Shown here one piece after another: positions 43,468-54,194 of a DNA stretch of 64,000 bases; position 1 is the stretch's first letter, and every line of letters starts with the position of its first letter. The notes beneath the pieces are model-generated. The model had not been told where the DNA came from, searched no databases, and was given only the letters and a program-made list of their open reading frames with translations. The position numbers and the translations under genes are program-made. Source of the DNA: Tsukamurella ocularis (GTDB taxonomy: Bacteria; Actinomycetota; Actinomycetes; Mycobacteriales; Mycobacteriaceae); contig NZ_JANUCJ010000005.1 in NCBI RefSeq assembly GCF_024807615.1, positions 62,001-126,000 of the forward strand, in the 5' to 3' direction.

Positions 43468-44777
43468 GCCCGCGCCCCGGTCTCGGGCTGCGCGGCCACC
43501 CCGTCGCGGGCGGTGACCCGGCCGCGAAGCACCGTGAGCACGGGTTTGGCCCGGAAGCTCAACTCGGCGAACGGAGTGTTGCGCGAGCGGCTGGCGAGCT
43601 CGTCCGCGCGCACCGTCCATCCCAGGTCGGGATCGACCAGCGTCAGGTTCGCGGGCTCGCCCACGCCGATCGGCCGGCCCTGATCGTCCAGCCGGGCGAT
43701 CTGCGCGGGCTTCTCGCTCATCACCCGCGCCACGTCGCGCCAGCCGAGGTCACCGGTCTCCACCGAGACCTGCGCGACGATCGCCAGCGCCGTCTCGAGC
43801 CCCAGCATGCCGGGGCGGGCGGCGGCGAACTCGCAGCACTTGTCCTGCTCGGCATGCGGCGCGTGATCGGTGGCGACGCAGTCGATCACACCGTCCCGCA
43901 GCGCCTTCCGCAGCGCGGCGACGTCGGAGGCCTCGCGCAGCGGCGGGTTCACCCGGTTCACCGCGTCGTAGGTCTGCAGCCGCGAGTCGTCGAGCAGCAG
44001 ATGGTGCGGCGTCACCTCGGCCGTGATCGCGATGCCCTGCTCCTTGGCCCACTTCAACAGTTCGACGGTGCCCGCCGTGGAGGCATGGCAGATGTGCACG
44101 CGGGCCCCGGCGTCGCGGGCCAGCAGCGCATCGCGGGCGACGATCGCCTCCTCGGCGGCGCGCGGCCAGCCGGCGAGGCCGAGGCGTGCGGCCTCGGGTC
44201 CCTCGTGCGCCACTGCACCCTTCGTCAGCCGCGGCTCCTCCGCGTGCTGCGCGATGACGACCCCCAGCGAGGCGGAGTACTCCAGCGCGCGGCGCATGAG
44301 CAGCGGATCCGACACGCAGACACCGTCGTCGGAGAACACCCGCACCCGTCCGGGGCCGGCGGCCATCATGCCCATCTCGGCGAGTTTCTCGCCCTGCAGT
44401 CCGACGGTGACGGCGCCCACGGGGTGCACGTCGACCAGGCCCACCTCCTGGCCCCGCCGGTAGACGTGGTCGGTGACCACGGCCGAGTCGGCCACCGGAC
44501 TGGTGTTGGCCATCGCGAAGACCGCGGTGTAGCCGCCGAGCGCGGCGGCGGCAGAACCGGACTCGATGGTCTCGGTGTCCTCGCGGCCGGGCTCACGCAG
44601 GTGCGTGTGCAGGTCGACGAATCCCGGCAGCAGAACGTTGCCGCCGCCGTCGATCACCTCGGCGCCCTCGGCGGGCGTCAGACCCGCACCGATGGCGAGG
44701 ATCTCGCCGCCGGCGATCGCGACGTCGACCGGTTCGCCCTCGCCGTACGGCCGGACATTGGTGAGCAGCAGACTCAT
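43464..44777 (-). CDS. pyrC: Dihydroorotase
   Basis: A 437-residue class I dihydroorotase of the amidohydrolase superfamily, third step to UMP. The metal motif [12 protein letters not shown] is followed by [19 protein letters not shown] and the catalytic [10 protein letters not shown] aspartate. The start at 44777 is supported by AAGGAGG; upstream in-frame residues are Arg-rich and unlikely. It overlaps the downstream membrane-protein gene by 4 bp. Confidence 0.95.
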   Translation of the reverse strand: MSLLLTNVRPYGEGEPVDVAIAGGEILAIGAGLTPAEGAEVIDGGGNVLLPGFVDLHTHLREPGREDTETIESGSAAAALGGYTAVFAMANTSPVADSAVVTDHVYRRGQEVGLVDVHPVGAVTVGLQGEKLAEMGMMAAGPGRVRVFSDDGVCVSDPLLMRRALEYSASLGVVIAQHAEEPRLTKGAVAHEGPEAARLGLAGWPRAAEEAIVARDALLARDAGARVHICHASTAGTVELLKWAKEQGIAITAEVTPHHLLLDDSRLQTYDAVNRVNPPLREASDVAALRKALRDGVIDCVATDHAPHAEQDKCCEFAAARPGMLGLETALAIVAQVSVETGDLGWRDVARVMSEKPAQIARLDDQGRPIGVGEPANLTLVDPDLGWTVRADELASRSRNTPFAELSFRAKPVLTVLRGRVTARDGVAAQPETGARA

Positions 44778-44829
44778 TCGGGGCCTCCTTCGGTCCGCGA
44801 GGTGTGGATGGCACCGGGGTGGGTCGGCA

Positions 44830-45786
44830 TCATTCCGCACCCCCCTCCGTGGCGAGAAGATGGAAGAGCACCGCCATGCGGACGTGCACGCCGTTGTTGA
44901 CCTGCTGCAGGATCGCGGCCTGCGCGGAGTCCGCGACCGAGTAGCCGATCTCCATGCCCCGCAGCATGGGTCCGGGATGCAGCACGACGGCGTGATCAGG
45001 CAGCAGGGCCGCGCGTTGCGGATTGAGCCCGAAGCGCACCGAGTACTCGCGTTCGCTGGGGAAGAAGCCGCCGTTCATCCGCTCGGCCTGCACGCGCAGC
45101 ATCATCACCGCGTCGGCGCCGGGCAGCTCGGCCTCGAGCGAGTCGGCGACCGTGACCGGCCAGGTCTCGACGCCGACCGGCAGCAGGGTGCGCGGGGCCA
45201 CCAGGACGACCTCGGCACCCAACGTGGACAGCAGCAGTGCGTTCGACCGGGCGACCCGGCTGTGCAGCACGTCGCCGACGATGACGATGCGCCGGCCCTC
45301 GATGCCGCCGAGTCGCTGGCGCAGTGTCAGCGCGTCGAGCAGGGCCTGCGTGGGGTGCTCGTGCATGCCGTCGCCCGCGTTGATGACGACGGGCCCGGGC
45401 AGGCCGTTGAGCGCGGCGGCCGAGTGGGTCCAGGCCGCGATCTGTTGCGCCGCACCAGAGGCGGGGTGTCGGACGATCAGCGCGTCGGCGCCCGCGGCGT
45501 GCAGGGTCAGCGCGGTGTCGCGCAGCGACTCCCCTTTGGCGACGGAGCTCCCGGACGCGGAGACGTTGATCACGTCGGCGCTCATCCACTTGCCCGCGAC
45601 CTCGAAGGAGACGCGGGTACGGGTGGAGTTCTCGTAGAAGACCGTCATCACGGTGCGACCGCGCAGCGTGGGGAGCTTCTTGACCTCGCGGCCCATCAGC
45701 GCCTGCTGCAGCCGGTCCGCCTCGTCGAGGATCTCCTCGGCCTCGGCGCGACTCAGGTCCGCGGCGGAGAGCAGGTGCCTGGTCAC
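44830..45786 (-). CDS. pyrB: Aspartate carbamoyltransferase catalytic subunit
   Basis: A 318-residue catalytic subunit that condenses aspartate and carbamoyl phosphate. Signature: [20 protein letters not shown] (carbamoyl phosphate), VIRHP-like [31 protein letters not shown], and [13 protein letters not shown]. There is no regulatory PyrI nearby. The GTG at 45786 overlaps the pyrR stop (GTGA), and pyrC starts about 52 bp after its end. Confidence 0.95.
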   Translation of the reverse strand: MTRHLLSAADLSRAEAEEILDEADRLQQALMGREVKKLPTLRGRTVMTVFYENSTRTRVSFEVAGKWMSADVINVSASGSSVAKGESLRDTALTLHAAGADALIVRHPASGAAQQIAAWTHSAAALNGLPGPVVINAGDGMHEHPTQALLDALTLRQRLGGIEGRRIVIVGDVLHSRVARSNALLLSTLGAEVVLVAPRTLLPVGVETWPVTVADSLEAELPGADAVMMLRVQAERMNGGFFPSEREYSVRFGLNPQRAALLPDHAVVLHPGPMLRGMEIGYSVADSAQAAILQQVNNGVHVRMAVLFHLLATEGGAE

Positions 45787-46370
45787 ACCCCGCCCTCCGT
45801 CGCCTCCGACGCGGGCAGCTCGGAGATCACCACGGCGTCCTCGCCGTCCTTCTCCTGCAACCGCACCTGCACGTCCTCCTGCCGGGAGGTGGGGATGTTC
45901 TTGCCCACGTAGTCGGCGCGGATCGGAAGCTGCCGATGGCCGCGATCGACGAGGACCGCGAGCTGGACCGCGGCAGGCCGACCGATGTCCCGCAGCGAGT
46001 CGAGCGCGGCGCGCACCGTCCGGCCGGAGAACAGGACGTCGTCGACGAGGATGACCAGCGCACCGTCGACCCCCTGCGGCGGCACCGTGGTGCGCTCGAG
46101 GGGCCGGTGCGGCTTGTGCCGCAGATCGTCGCGGTAGAGGGTGATGTCGAGGTGACCGACGGGCACCGCCACGCCGGAGAACTCCTCGATGTCGGCCGCC
46201 AGCCGGGCGGCGAGAACCGCACCGCGCGTAGGGATACCGAACATGACGACGCGGGGAAGCGATTCATCACCCGCGGCCCTCGTGTCTAAGGCCGTCTTCT
46301 CGATGATCTGATGCGCGATCCGGGCCACCGTTCGGGTGACATCGGCCGCGGACATGAGTTCCCGAGCCAC
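45783..46370 (-). CDS. pyrR: Bifunctional pyr operon regulator / uracil phosphoribosyltransferase
   Basis: A 195-residue protein. The phosphoribosyltransferase fold is shown by [15 protein letters not shown] and the PRPP loop [19 protein letters not shown], with [14 protein letters not shown] in between. PyrR binds pyr mRNA when UMP is abundant. The GTG at 46370 is chosen because AAGGGGG lies directly upstream; an ATG at 46355 is the alternative. A PyrR-binding loop overlaps the leader just before this site, so autogenous translational repression of the whole pyr operon is likely. First gene of pyrR-pyrB-pyrC-...-pyrF. Confidence 0.94.
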   Translation of the reverse strand: MARELMSAADVTRTVARIAHQIIEKTALDTRAAGDESLPRVVMFGIPTRGAVLAARLAADIEEFSGVAVPVGHLDITLYRDDLRHKPHRPLERTTVPPQGVDGALVILVDDVLFSGRTVRAALDSLRDIGRPAAVQLAVLVDRGHRQLPIRADYVGKNIPTSRQEDVQVRLQEKDGEDAVVISELPASEATEGGV

Positions 46371-46382
46371 GTGACCCCCTTC

Positions 46383-46400
46383 TCCGCCTCTCCGGACGGC
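46383..46400 (-). promoter_or_regulatory. PyrR-binding loop at the pyrR ribosome-binding site
   Basis: On the minus strand the leader reads CCGUCCGGAGAGGCGG. The PyrR-binding consensus, from memory, is ARUCCNGNGAGGYU; this sequence matches 12 of 14 positions, and the two mismatches (first C and last G) still pair with each other. The loop ends right next to the Shine-Dalgarno AAGGGGG of pyrR. A direct repeat GAGGCGGAG flanks it. PyrR binding should therefore block translation, as known in mycobacteria. Confidence 0.7.
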
Positions 46401-46439
46401 TCGCTCCGCCTCACAGGACGGACTGAAAAGGATGTCTTG

Positions 46440-48437
46440 ATGCGACACGAAGCATACCAGTACGTTCAGGTCATGGAACTGTCGACCAGGCAACGCAGGA
46501 CGCTGTCCGCGATCGTCGACTCCTTCGCCCCGGGGGACAGCGTGGCGATCCCCTCCGCGAGCGACCTCCGGGCCGGCGACCTGGCTGTTTCCTATGCCGA
46601 CCGCAGTCCGCGCGATAGCGACGGCGTGACGCTCGCGCAGTCCCTGTCACTCTTCGACAACCGCGTGTTCTGCACCACTGTGTTGGGCACCCGGGGGCAG
46701 CGCTTCGCGGACCTGTCGGCCGCCGAACGCGAGCGGGTCCTGATCGACCTGTCCCGGTCGCGGTTCGTCCAGAAGCGGATGCTGTTCAAGCGCCTGCGCA
46801 ACATCGCGCTGCTCGCCTACTACGCGGCGGGCGGGGCCGACGGCGAGCACGGCCCGGGTGCCGAGCTGATGGCCGCGATCGGCTACCCGCGACAGGCACG
46901 CATGAAGAAGCCGCGTGCCCGCGCCCTGCGCGCGCAGCGGCCCCTCTCCCCCGCCCGCTACGAGATCGACGCCTCGACCGGGTGCGACGTGGTGGTGATC
47001 GGCTCCGGCGCGGGCGGCGCGGTCGCCGCAGCAGCGCTCGCCGAGGCAGGACTCGACGTACTGGTCCTCGAGCGGGGCGACTACGTCGCGCCCACGGAGG
47101 TGGGCGACTCCGACCTCGACAACCTGGCGCAGCTGTACGCGCCGGGGCCGTTCTGGACCGAGAACGCGCAGTCCTACCTCCTCACGTCGCGCTGCCTCGG
47201 CGGGGGCACGACGGTCTCCCACGGCGGCTACTTCCGCCCACCCGAGGAGGTGCGTGCCGACTGGGCGGCGCGAGGAATCGACACCGGGCCCGCACTGGAC
47301 ACCGCTCTCGCGGAGGTGTGGCAGCGCTCGGGCGTGATCGACGGCGCCGGCACCCCCTCCGCACGCGACCTGATTCTGGAGAAGGGCTGCCGCGCGCTCG
47401 ACCTTGCGGTGCGCCCCGTGAGCCTGGCGGACGACTTCGAGTCCGGGGGCCGGTGGGGCCCGTCCAGCCGGGTCGCGGCCAAGCAGCATGCCGCCCGTAC
47501 GTGGCTGCGCGACGCCGAGAAGAAGGGCGCCCGCATCGTGACCGGGGCGCAGGCCCGGTCGATCGAGACGCAGGGCGGGCTGGCCCGCACGGTGATCGCA
47601 CGGACCTCGGGCGGCTCGTGGCTCACGGTGCGCTGCAGCGCCGTCGTGGTGGCCGCGGGCGGCTTCGAGACACCGGCGCTGCTCTCGCGTTCGGGCATCG
47701 GCGGGCAGCATGTGGGCAAGCACCTGCACCTGCACCCCACTGCCACCGCGGTCGGCCTGTTCGGCGAGACCGTCGACCCGTGGCTGGGGGCACCGTCCAC
47801 CCGGTTCAGCGACGCGCACGCGAACCTCGACGGCAAGGGCTTCGGCGTGCGCTACGAGACCGCGCCGCTCACCCCCGCGCTGGCGTCGAGCTTCGTGCCC
47901 TGGCGCAACCCCGTCGAACACCTCAACGTGATGCGACAGTTCCCGCATCTGTCGATCGTGCGCGTGGTGCTGCGCGACCGAGGCGCGGGCGAGGTCGTGA
48001 TGGACACGTCCGGCGAGCCCTCCGTTCGGTACGACCTGGCAGAGGCCGATCGGACGAATCTGCGGACCGGCGTGGACACCGCGGTCCGCATTCTCGAGGC
48101 GGCGGGAGCGCGGCGGATCTTCACCGGCCAGCAGCGTGGGGGCGATCACGTTCCAGGCGACCGCCCCGTCGAACGGTTCCTGGACCGGTCGCACGCCGCC
48201 GGGTACGGGGTCGGCGAGATCGCGCTCGGCGCGCAGGAACCGATGAGCACCGCCCGGATGGCGTCCTCGGCGCGGCGCGGCGCGGCGAACCCGGAGGGGG
48301 CGCTGTGGGATGTGCCGAACGTGGTGATCGCCGACGCCTCGGCCCTGCCGACTGCGAGCGGCGTGCACCCCATCGGTGTGGTGCAGGCCCTCGCGCTGCG
48401 CAATGCCCGCGCCCTTGCAGAGCGCCTCAAGGGCTGA
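46440..48437 (+). CDS. GMC-family long-chain alcohol oxidase-like protein
   Basis: A 665-residue FAD-dependent oxidoreductase. The first 180 residues are an N-terminal helical domain like that of long-chain alcohol oxidases ([20 protein letters not shown]). The FAD fold follows ([31 protein letters not shown]), then [17 protein letters not shown], and a C-terminal [28 protein letters not shown]. It would oxidise alcohols with oxygen or a quinone. Start: ATG at 46440 has AAAGGAT upstream; ATG at 46473 fits the conserved N-terminus equally well. Divergent from pyrR; it ends 4 bp from the nusB stop. Confidence 0.82.
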   Translation: MRHEAYQYVQVMELSTRQRRTLSAIVDSFAPGDSVAIPSASDLRAGDLAVSYADRSPRDSDGVTLAQSLSLFDNRVFCTTVLGTRGQRFADLSAAERERVLIDLSRSRFVQKRMLFKRLRNIALLAYYAAGGADGEHGPGAELMAAIGYPRQARMKKPRARALRAQRPLSPARYEIDASTGCDVVVIGSGAGGAVAAAALAEAGLDVLVLERGDYVAPTEVGDSDLDNLAQLYAPGPFWTENAQSYLLTSRCLGGGTTVSHGGYFRPPEEVRADWAARGIDTGPALDTALAEVWQRSGVIDGAGTPSARDLILEKGCRALDLAVRPVSLADDFESGGRWGPSSRVAAKQHAARTWLRDAEKKGARIVTGAQARSIETQGGLARTVIARTSGGSWLTVRCSAVVVAAGGFETPALLSRSGIGGQHVGKHLHLHPTATAVGLFGETVDPWLGAPSTRFSDAHANLDGKGFGVRYETAPLTPALASSFVPWRNPVEHLNVMRQFPHLSIVRVVLRDRGAGEVVMDTSGEPSVRYDLAEADRTNLRTGVDTAVRILEAAGARRIFTGQQRGGDHVPGDRPVERFLDRSHAAGYGVGEIALGAQEPMSTARMASSARRGAANPEGALWDVPNVVIADASALPTASGVHPIGVVQALALRNARALAERLKG

Positions 48438-48441
48438 GCGG

Positions 48442-48939
48442 TTACTCCGAGCGGTCGGACGGCTGGGCCGCGGCTGCGGCCCGGACCTGCGGCGCGAGCG
48501 CCGCGACCTTGCCCAGCACCCCGTTGAGGTAGGTCGGCGAATCGTCGGTCGACAGCTCCTTGGCGAGCTCGACAGCCTCGTCGACCACGACGGCGGGAGG
48601 CACGTCGACGGCGTTGAAGAGCTCCCAGACGGCGATTCGCAGGATCGCACGATCGACGGCGGGCAGGCGCGTGAGCGTCCAGCCCGTCAGGTGCGAGGAG
48701 ATCACCGAGTCGACCTGGGCGCCGTCAAGACCGACGCCGGTGACCAGCGTGGCCGTGTACTCGGACACCGGGGCGACGGAGGCGTCGTCGGCGGCGAGCT
48801 GCCGGCGCTCGACGAGCAGGCCGTCGAGGTCGGTGACCCCACGGGCCTCCGCCTCGAACAGCAGGTCGACGGCGCGCTTGCGCGCCCGGTGTCGGGCGCC
48901 CGACTTCTTCGGGCGCCGGATGTCTGACTGCTCGGGCAC
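48442..48939 (-). CDS. nusB: Transcription antitermination protein NusB
   Basis: A 165-residue all-helical RNA-binding factor for rRNA antitermination. Core: [41 protein letters not shown] and [30 protein letters not shown]. An Ala/Arg-rich C-terminal tail follows. The start is a GTG directly abutting the efp stop, so translation is coupled. Convergent with the GMC gene. Confidence 0.94.
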   Translation of the reverse strand: MPEQSDIRRPKKSGARHRARKRAVDLLFEAEARGVTDLDGLLVERRQLAADDASVAPVSEYTATLVTGVGLDGAQVDSVISSHLTGWTLTRLPAVDRAILRIAVWELFNAVDVPPAVVVDEAVELAKELSTDDSPTYLNGVLGKVAALAPQVRAAAAAQPSDRSE

Positions 48940-49503
48940 TTAGGAGTTCACGCGCCCCAGGTAGCCGCCGTCACGGGTGTCGACCTTGAGCTTGTCGCCG
49001 GTGTTGATGAACAGCGGGACGTTGATCTCGGCGCCGGTCTCCAGGGTGGCAGGCTTGGTTCCACCGGTGGAGCGGTCGCCCTGCAGGCCCGGATCGGTGT
49101 GCTGGACGACGTACTCGGCCGACAGCGGCAGCTCGACGAAGAGCGCCTCGCCCTCGTGCATCGAGATCTGCACGCGCATGCTCTCCAGCAGGAACTTCGC
49201 ACTGTCACCGACCTTGGCGTCGTCCAGGTTGATCTGGTCGTAGGTCTCGGCGTCCATGAAGACGTAGTCCGAACCGTCGTGGTACAGGTAGTCGAAGTCG
49301 CGCCGGTCGACGGTGGCGACCTCGACCTTGACGCCCGCGTTGAAGGTCTTGTCGACGGTCTTGCCCGACACGACGTTCTTCAGCTTGGTCCGCACGAAGG
49401 CGGGGCCCTTGCCCGGCTTCACGTGCTGGAACTCGATGATCTGCCACAGCTGGCCCTCCTGGTTGAGGACCAGGCCGTTCTTGAAATCAGCAGTCGATGC
49501 CAC
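48940..49503 (-). CDS. efp: Elongation factor P
   Basis: A 187-residue three-domain OB/KOW protein that rescues ribosomes stalled at polyproline. It begins [39 protein letters not shown] contains the lysine of the modification loop at the usual place. The C-terminus includes [32 protein letters not shown], the S1-like domain. The GTG at 49503 is 15 bp after pepQ. Confidence 0.95.
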   Translation of the reverse strand: MASTADFKNGLVLNQEGQLWQIIEFQHVKPGKGPAFVRTKLKNVVSGKTVDKTFNAGVKVEVATVDRRDFDYLYHDGSDYVFMDAETYDQINLDDAKVGDSAKFLLESMRVQISMHEGEALFVELPLSAEYVVQHTDPGLQGDRSTGGTKPATLETGAEINVPLFINTGDKLKVDTRDGGYLGRVNS

Positions 49504-49518
49504 GTTGTGTCGATTCTC

Positions 49519-50601
49519 CTAGAGTGCGATCAAGTCTTTGGTGGTGCGCGTCAGCAGTTCCGGTCCGTCCGCACGGACCACGAGGGTGTCCTCGATGCGG
49601 ACTCCACCACGACCCGGGAGGTACACACCCGGCTCCACGGTGACCACAGCACCGTCGGACAGTGTACCGCTGCCGAGTTTGCCCAGCGTCGGGGCTTCGT
49701 GGATCTGCACCCCGACGCCGTGGCCGAGGCCGTGCAGGAACTGCTCGCCGTAGCCCGCGGCCTCGATAACCGCGCGCGCCGCGCCGTCGATCTCGCGGAC
49801 GTCGGCGCCGGGCACGAGGGCCTCGCGACCGGCGGTCTGCGCCGCCCGGACCACGTCGTAGATCTCCTGCTGCCAGGCCGCCGGCTCGCCGAGGACGAAG
49901 GTGCGCGTCTCGTCCGCGTGGTAGCCACGGAACCGCGCGCCGAAGTCGATCTTGACGAAGTCGCCGACCGCGAGCACCCCGTCGGTGGGCCGGTGGTGCG
50001 GGATCGCCGAATTCGGCCCGGCGGCGACGATCGTCTCAAAGGCGACCGCCTCGGCACCGAACTCGTACATCAGGTTCTCGAGGCGTCGCGCGACCTGCGT
50101 CTCCGTCGCACCGGGACGGATCGTGCCCTCCTTCACTAGCTCGGCGAGCGCCTGATCGCTGATCGCGCAGGCGCGGCGGAGCAGCTCGATCTCGCCGTCG
50201 TCCTTGACCTCGCGGAGCTTCTCCACGAGCCGGGCCGTCGGGACCAGGTGCGCCTCCGGCGCGAGCCGGGCGTGGTCGGCGTAGCTCAGAGCCGTCGCCT
50301 CGAACCCGACGGTGCCGTTCGCCTCCTCCAGGAGCGCCTTGGCGACGTCGCGCTCGATGATCGCGCGCACATCGCCGGACTGCTCCGCGACCTGCGTGAG
50401 GTAGCGGCCGTCGGTGGCGATGGCGTCGGCGGCAGGGTCCGCGGCGACGAGCAGTGCACCGTTGGAGCCCGTGAAGCCCGCGAGGTAGCGCACGTTGTCG
50501 AGATCAGTGACGAGCAGGGCGTCGAGGGCGGGCTCGTGGCCCGCGAGCGCGGCGCGGAGGGTGTCGCGCCGGCGGGCGTGGTCGGTGGTCTTCTGCGGCA
50601 T
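49519..50601 (-). CDS. pepQ: Xaa-Pro aminopeptidase/dipeptidase (M24 family)
   Basis: A 360-residue dimanganese enzyme releasing an N-terminal residue before proline. The five metal ligands are in KIDFGA, HADETRT, HGLGHGVG, TVEPGVY and RIEDTLVV, in the pita-bread fold order. The N-terminal creatinase-like domain (DALLVTDLDNVRYLAGFTGSNGALL) is present. In mycobacteria pepQ lies beside efp, as it does here, near aroB. The ATG at 50601 gives the family-typical length. A hairpin is upstream. Confidence 0.92.
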   Translation of the reverse strand: MPQKTTDHARRRDTLRAALAGHEPALDALLVTDLDNVRYLAGFTGSNGALLVAADPAADAIATDGRYLTQVAEQSGDVRAIIERDVAKALLEEANGTVGFEATALSYADHARLAPEAHLVPTARLVEKLREVKDDGEIELLRRACAISDQALAELVKEGTIRPGATETQVARRLENLMYEFGAEAVAFETIVAAGPNSAIPHHRPTDGVLAVGDFVKIDFGARFRGYHADETRTFVLGEPAAWQQEIYDVVRAAQTAGREALVPGADVREIDGAARAVIEAAGYGEQFLHGLGHGVGVQIHEAPTLGKLGSGTLSDGAVVTVEPGVYLPGRGGVRIEDTLVVRADGPELLTRTTKDLIAL

Positions 50602-50618
50602 TCTGCCACGGTATCGCG

Positions 50619-50633
50619 GCGCGACGGTCGCGC
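50619..50633. terminator. Compact dyad between the YceI gene and pepQ
   Basis: GCGCGAC (50619-50625), one base, GTCGCGC (50627-50633): a perfect 7-bp palindrome in the 46-bp gap. It could end the YceI transcript or form an operator; the 1-nt centre is too tight for an RNA hairpin loop unless outer pairs open. No T-run. Confidence 0.35.
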
Positions 50634-50647
50634 GCCGCCGCGCGCCG

Positions 50648-51184
50648 TCAGACCGTCGCGCGTGCGATCACCGTGACCTCGTCGGCCACCTGGAGCGTGC
50701 CCATCATGAGCGAGAAGGGCTTGATCCCGAAGTCCGTCTGCCGCACGGGCACGGCGGTGGCGAGCGCCGGGGCGGGCTCGGCCTCCTCGTAGGCGAGGGC
50801 GAAGTCGCACGGTCGGGTGGTGCCGCAGAGTGACAGCTCGCCGCGCACGCGGAATCCGTTCTGCGAGGCCTCGATCGTGGTTGAGCGGTAGTCGATCGAC
50901 GGGTTCGACTTGACCTTGAGGGAGCGGTGCGCGTTGGCTGTGGCCACCGCGCGCTCCGGCAAGGTCAAGGGAGTGAGTCCGCCCTCGCCGGAGACGACCT
51001 CCAGAGAGCCCGCGTCAATGGTGACGACGAGGGAGACCGGCTGCTCGCCGTCGACCTCCACCGCGGCTCGCCACGCCGTCGGCGCGAGCACCAGGCGGTG
51101 CCCCAACCGGGCCGATCGCCCGGCCACCCCGGTGTGCACCTCCAGCACGCCGCTGGACTGATCGATGGTCCTGGTCTCGGTCAC
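50648..51184 (-). CDS. YceI-like lipid-binding-fold protein, cytoplasmic type
   Basis: A 178-residue protein of the YceI family (PF04264), a lipocalin-like beta barrel that can bind polyisoprenoid lipids. Features: an N-terminal strand pair LEVHTGVAGRSARLGHRLVL, the HRSLKVKSNPSIDYRST segment, and GIKPFSLMMGTLQVADEVTV at the end. There is no signal peptide, unlike most Gram-negative YceI proteins; this is usual in actinobacteria. The GTG at 51184 gives a family-length product. It lies 41 bp downstream of the nitroreductase gene, so the two may be co-transcribed. Confidence 0.8.
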   Translation of the reverse strand: MTETRTIDQSSGVLEVHTGVAGRSARLGHRLVLAPTAWRAAVEVDGEQPVSLVVTIDAGSLEVVSGEGGLTPLTLPERAVATANAHRSLKVKSNPSIDYRSTTIEASQNGFRVRGELSLCGTTRPCDFALAYEEAEPAPALATAVPVRQTDFGIKPFSLMMGTLQVADEVTVIARATV

Positions 51185-51224
51185 AGTCCCGAATGTACCG
51201 GCGGCACCCCGTCCGGCAGGGCAG

Positions 51225-51680
51225 TCAGCATCGTTCGACGACGAACACCGGATATCGAACCGCAGCGGCGGCGAGCTCATCGTCGGTGCTGTCGGCGGAG
51301 AGGCCGGGGAAGAAGACGCCCACCTCCCAGGCCCACTTGCGCAGGTAAGCGCGCAGCACGGGCACTTTGGCTGCCGGATCCGTGATCTCGGCGGCGGCGA
51401 ACGGCTCGACGGTCCGCCCGAGCCGGAGCTCACCCGCCCCAGCGGCACGCATGTTCCGCACCCACTGGGTGACGCCGCGCGCAGCGACGAGATGGTCGGC
51501 GCCGTTGACAGTGAGCACATTGACGGGGGTGGTGCGCCACTCCCCCGAGGTGCGCCCGCGGACCGCGAGCTCCCTGCTGCCGTAGACGGAGATGCCACGC
51601 CGGGCCAGCCACGCGACGGTGTTGTTGAACGCAGTCGCGGTGCGGCCGGGGCGGACGTGATCGGCGTCGGATGCGGTCAT
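51225..51680 (-). CDS. Deazaflavin (F420)-dependent nitroreductase-family protein
   Basis: A 151-residue split-barrel flavin-binding protein of the F420-dependent Ddn/DUF385 type. Features: FNNTVAWLARRGISVYGSRELAVRGRTSGEWRTTPVNVL near the N-terminus, HLVAARGVTQWVRNMRAAGAGELRLG as the usual core, and ALRKWAWEVG-like helix C-terminal. It would use reduced F420 to reduce a nitro or enone group; substrate unknown. The ATG at 51680 follows GGAGG at good spacing; a TTG at 51692 is rejected. Divergent from a TetR gene with an elaborate operator between. Confidence 0.85.
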   Translation of the reverse strand: MTASDADHVRPGRTATAFNNTVAWLARRGISVYGSRELAVRGRTSGEWRTTPVNVLTVNGADHLVAARGVTQWVRNMRAAGAGELRLGRTVEPFAAAEITDPAAKVPVLRAYLRKWAWEVGVFFPGLSADSTDDELAAAAVRYPVFVVERC

Positions 51681-51697
51681 GGAATCCTCCAAATAGT

Positions 51698-51768
51698 GAG
51701 CACTGCTCTCGTTTCAACTCCATGCTCCGCCCATTACGGAGCATTGTCAAGAGCAGTGATCTCGTTTC
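51698..51768. promoter_or_regulatory. Multi-element operator between the nitroreductase and TetR genes
   Basis: In the divergent intergenic region GAGCACTGCTCTCGTTTC (51698-51715) and GAGCAGTGATCTCGTTTC (51751-51768) are direct repeats differing at 2 of 18 bases, and between them ATGCTCC-GCCCATTAC-GGAGCAT (51722-51744) is a perfect 7-bp dyad. GCACTGCTCT and AGAGCAGTG also form an inverted pair. This clearly exceeds chance and looks like a cooperative TetR operator covering both promoters. Confidence 0.65.
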
Positions 51769-51790
51769 GGATCAGTGCAATAATCGAGGC

Positions 51791-52456
51791 GTGAACGCCT
51801 CCCTGACCGCCCGCGAGCGCGCCCGCGCCGAGCTCACCGCCGAGATCACCCGCAGCGCGCGGGAGCAGCTCCGCGAGGTCGGCGCCGCCGCGCTGTCGCT
51901 GCGCGCCGTCGCGAGGGACCTGGGGCTGGCGTCGTCGGCGGTGTACCGCTACTTCTCCAGCCGCGACGCGCTACTCACCGCGCTGATCACGGACGCCTAC
52001 ACGGCGCTCGGCGACGCGGTGGAGGCAGCCGAGGCCGGGGCCGGTGGGCCGCGGGAGCGGTGGCTGGCTGCGGGGCGGGCACTACGGACCTGGGCCCTGG
52101 CGAACCCGCACGAATACACGCTGCTCTATGGCTCGCCGGTGCCGGGATACCACGCTCCGGCGGAGACGACCGCTGCCGCGATCCGCACGTCGGGCGCCTT
52201 CGCCCGGATCGCGATGTGCGGGAAGGGCGGTGCCCCCGCACCATCGGCAGGGCTCAACGTGCAACTGCGCGCCGCGGCGGAGGTCGTGGCCCCGGGCGCC
52301 GAGCCAGGGCAGCTCGCGCTGGGCGTGCTCGCCTGGACGCAGCTCTTCGGCGCGGTGAGCTTCGAGCTGTTCGGCCAGTACGCGAACACGTTCGAGCCCG
52401 CGAGCGCGCTGTTCGACTACACCCTCGAGCGCACTGCCGAGATGCTCGGGCTCTGA
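51791..52456 (+). CDS. TetR-family transcriptional regulator
   Basis: A 221-residue regulator. The helix-turn-helix (LTARERARAELTAEITRSAREQLREVG, RAVARDLGLASSAVYRYFSSRDALLTALI) is well conserved; the C-terminal ligand domain has WALANPHEYTLLYGSPVPGYHAP, typical of the TetR_C WHG-type. The GTG at 51791 is preceded by GAGG; the open frame to 51671 is the operator region and not coding. The divergent nitroreductase and YceI genes are probably its target. It ends 4 bp from the convergent aroB stop. Confidence 0.88.
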   Translation: MNASLTARERARAELTAEITRSAREQLREVGAAALSLRAVARDLGLASSAVYRYFSSRDALLTALITDAYTALGDAVEAAEAGAGGPRERWLAAGRALRTWALANPHEYTLLYGSPVPGYHAPAETTAAAIRTSGAFARIAMCGKGGAPAPSAGLNVQLRAAAEVVAPGAEPGQLALGVLAWTQLFGAVSFELFGQYANTFEPASALFDYTLERTAEMLGL

Positions 52457-52460
52457 CGCA

Positions 52461-53573
<1,113 letters not shown>

Positions 53574-53576
53574 CTA

Positions 53577-54194
53577 CTACTCCGATCGATTCTTGGCGGA
53601 CGTGCGGAGGACGGTGGGCAGCTTCGGCCAGGGGCCGCGGCGTTCCCGCCCGGGTGCGGTGTCCTTGAGGCGCCGCTGCACCTGCCGGACGACGGACGAC
53701 GGTGCGCGTCCCACGGTGGAGACGCGGATCGTCGCGAGTTCGCGATAGATCGGCGTGCGCCGCGCCATCAGGGCTCGGTACGCCGCAGCGGGGTCGTCCC
53801 CCTTCAGGAGCGGGCGATTCGACGCGGCCGGGCTGACGGTGCGCCGGATCCCCTCCTCCTCCGTCAGCTCGAGGTAGACCACCTGATGCCGCCGCAGGAG
53901 CACGCGGGTCGGCTCGGAGAGCACTGCGCCGCCGCCGAGCGAGACGACGCCCGGATGGTGTGCGACCACGTCGGCGACGACCTCTTCCTCGATGGCACGG
54001 AAGGCGGGCTCGCCGTCGCCGGCGAAGATCTGCGGGATGGTCCGGCCATCGCGACGCTCGATCTCCTCGTCGACGTCGAGGAATTCCACCCGGAGCGCGC
54101 GCGCGAGCCGACGGCCGATGGTCGTCTTCCCCGCCCCGGGCGGGCCGATCAGGATCGCCGCGGGCCCCGGCTCGTGGCCGGGCGCGGTGCCCAT
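53577..54194 (-). CDS. aroK: Shikimate kinase
   Basis: A 205-residue kinase phosphorylating shikimate. P-loop LIGPPGAGKTTIGRRLA, then FLDVDEEIERRDGRTIPQIF with the shikimate-binding Asp/Arg, and VVSLGGGAVL. The last 35 residues are a basic extension (RERRGPWPKL), longer than in the E. coli enzyme. The ATG at 54194 overlaps the aroC stop (ATGA). Confidence 0.94.
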   Translation of the reverse strand: MGTAPGHEPGPAAILIGPPGAGKTTIGRRLARALRVEFLDVDEEIERRDGRTIPQIFAGDGEPAFRAIEEEVVADVVAHHPGVVSLGGGAVLSEPTRVLLRRHQVVYLELTEEEGIRRTVSPAASNRPLLKGDDPAAAYRALMARRTPIYRELATIRVSTVGRAPSSVVRQVQRRLKDTAPGRERRGPWPKLPTVLRTSAKNRSE

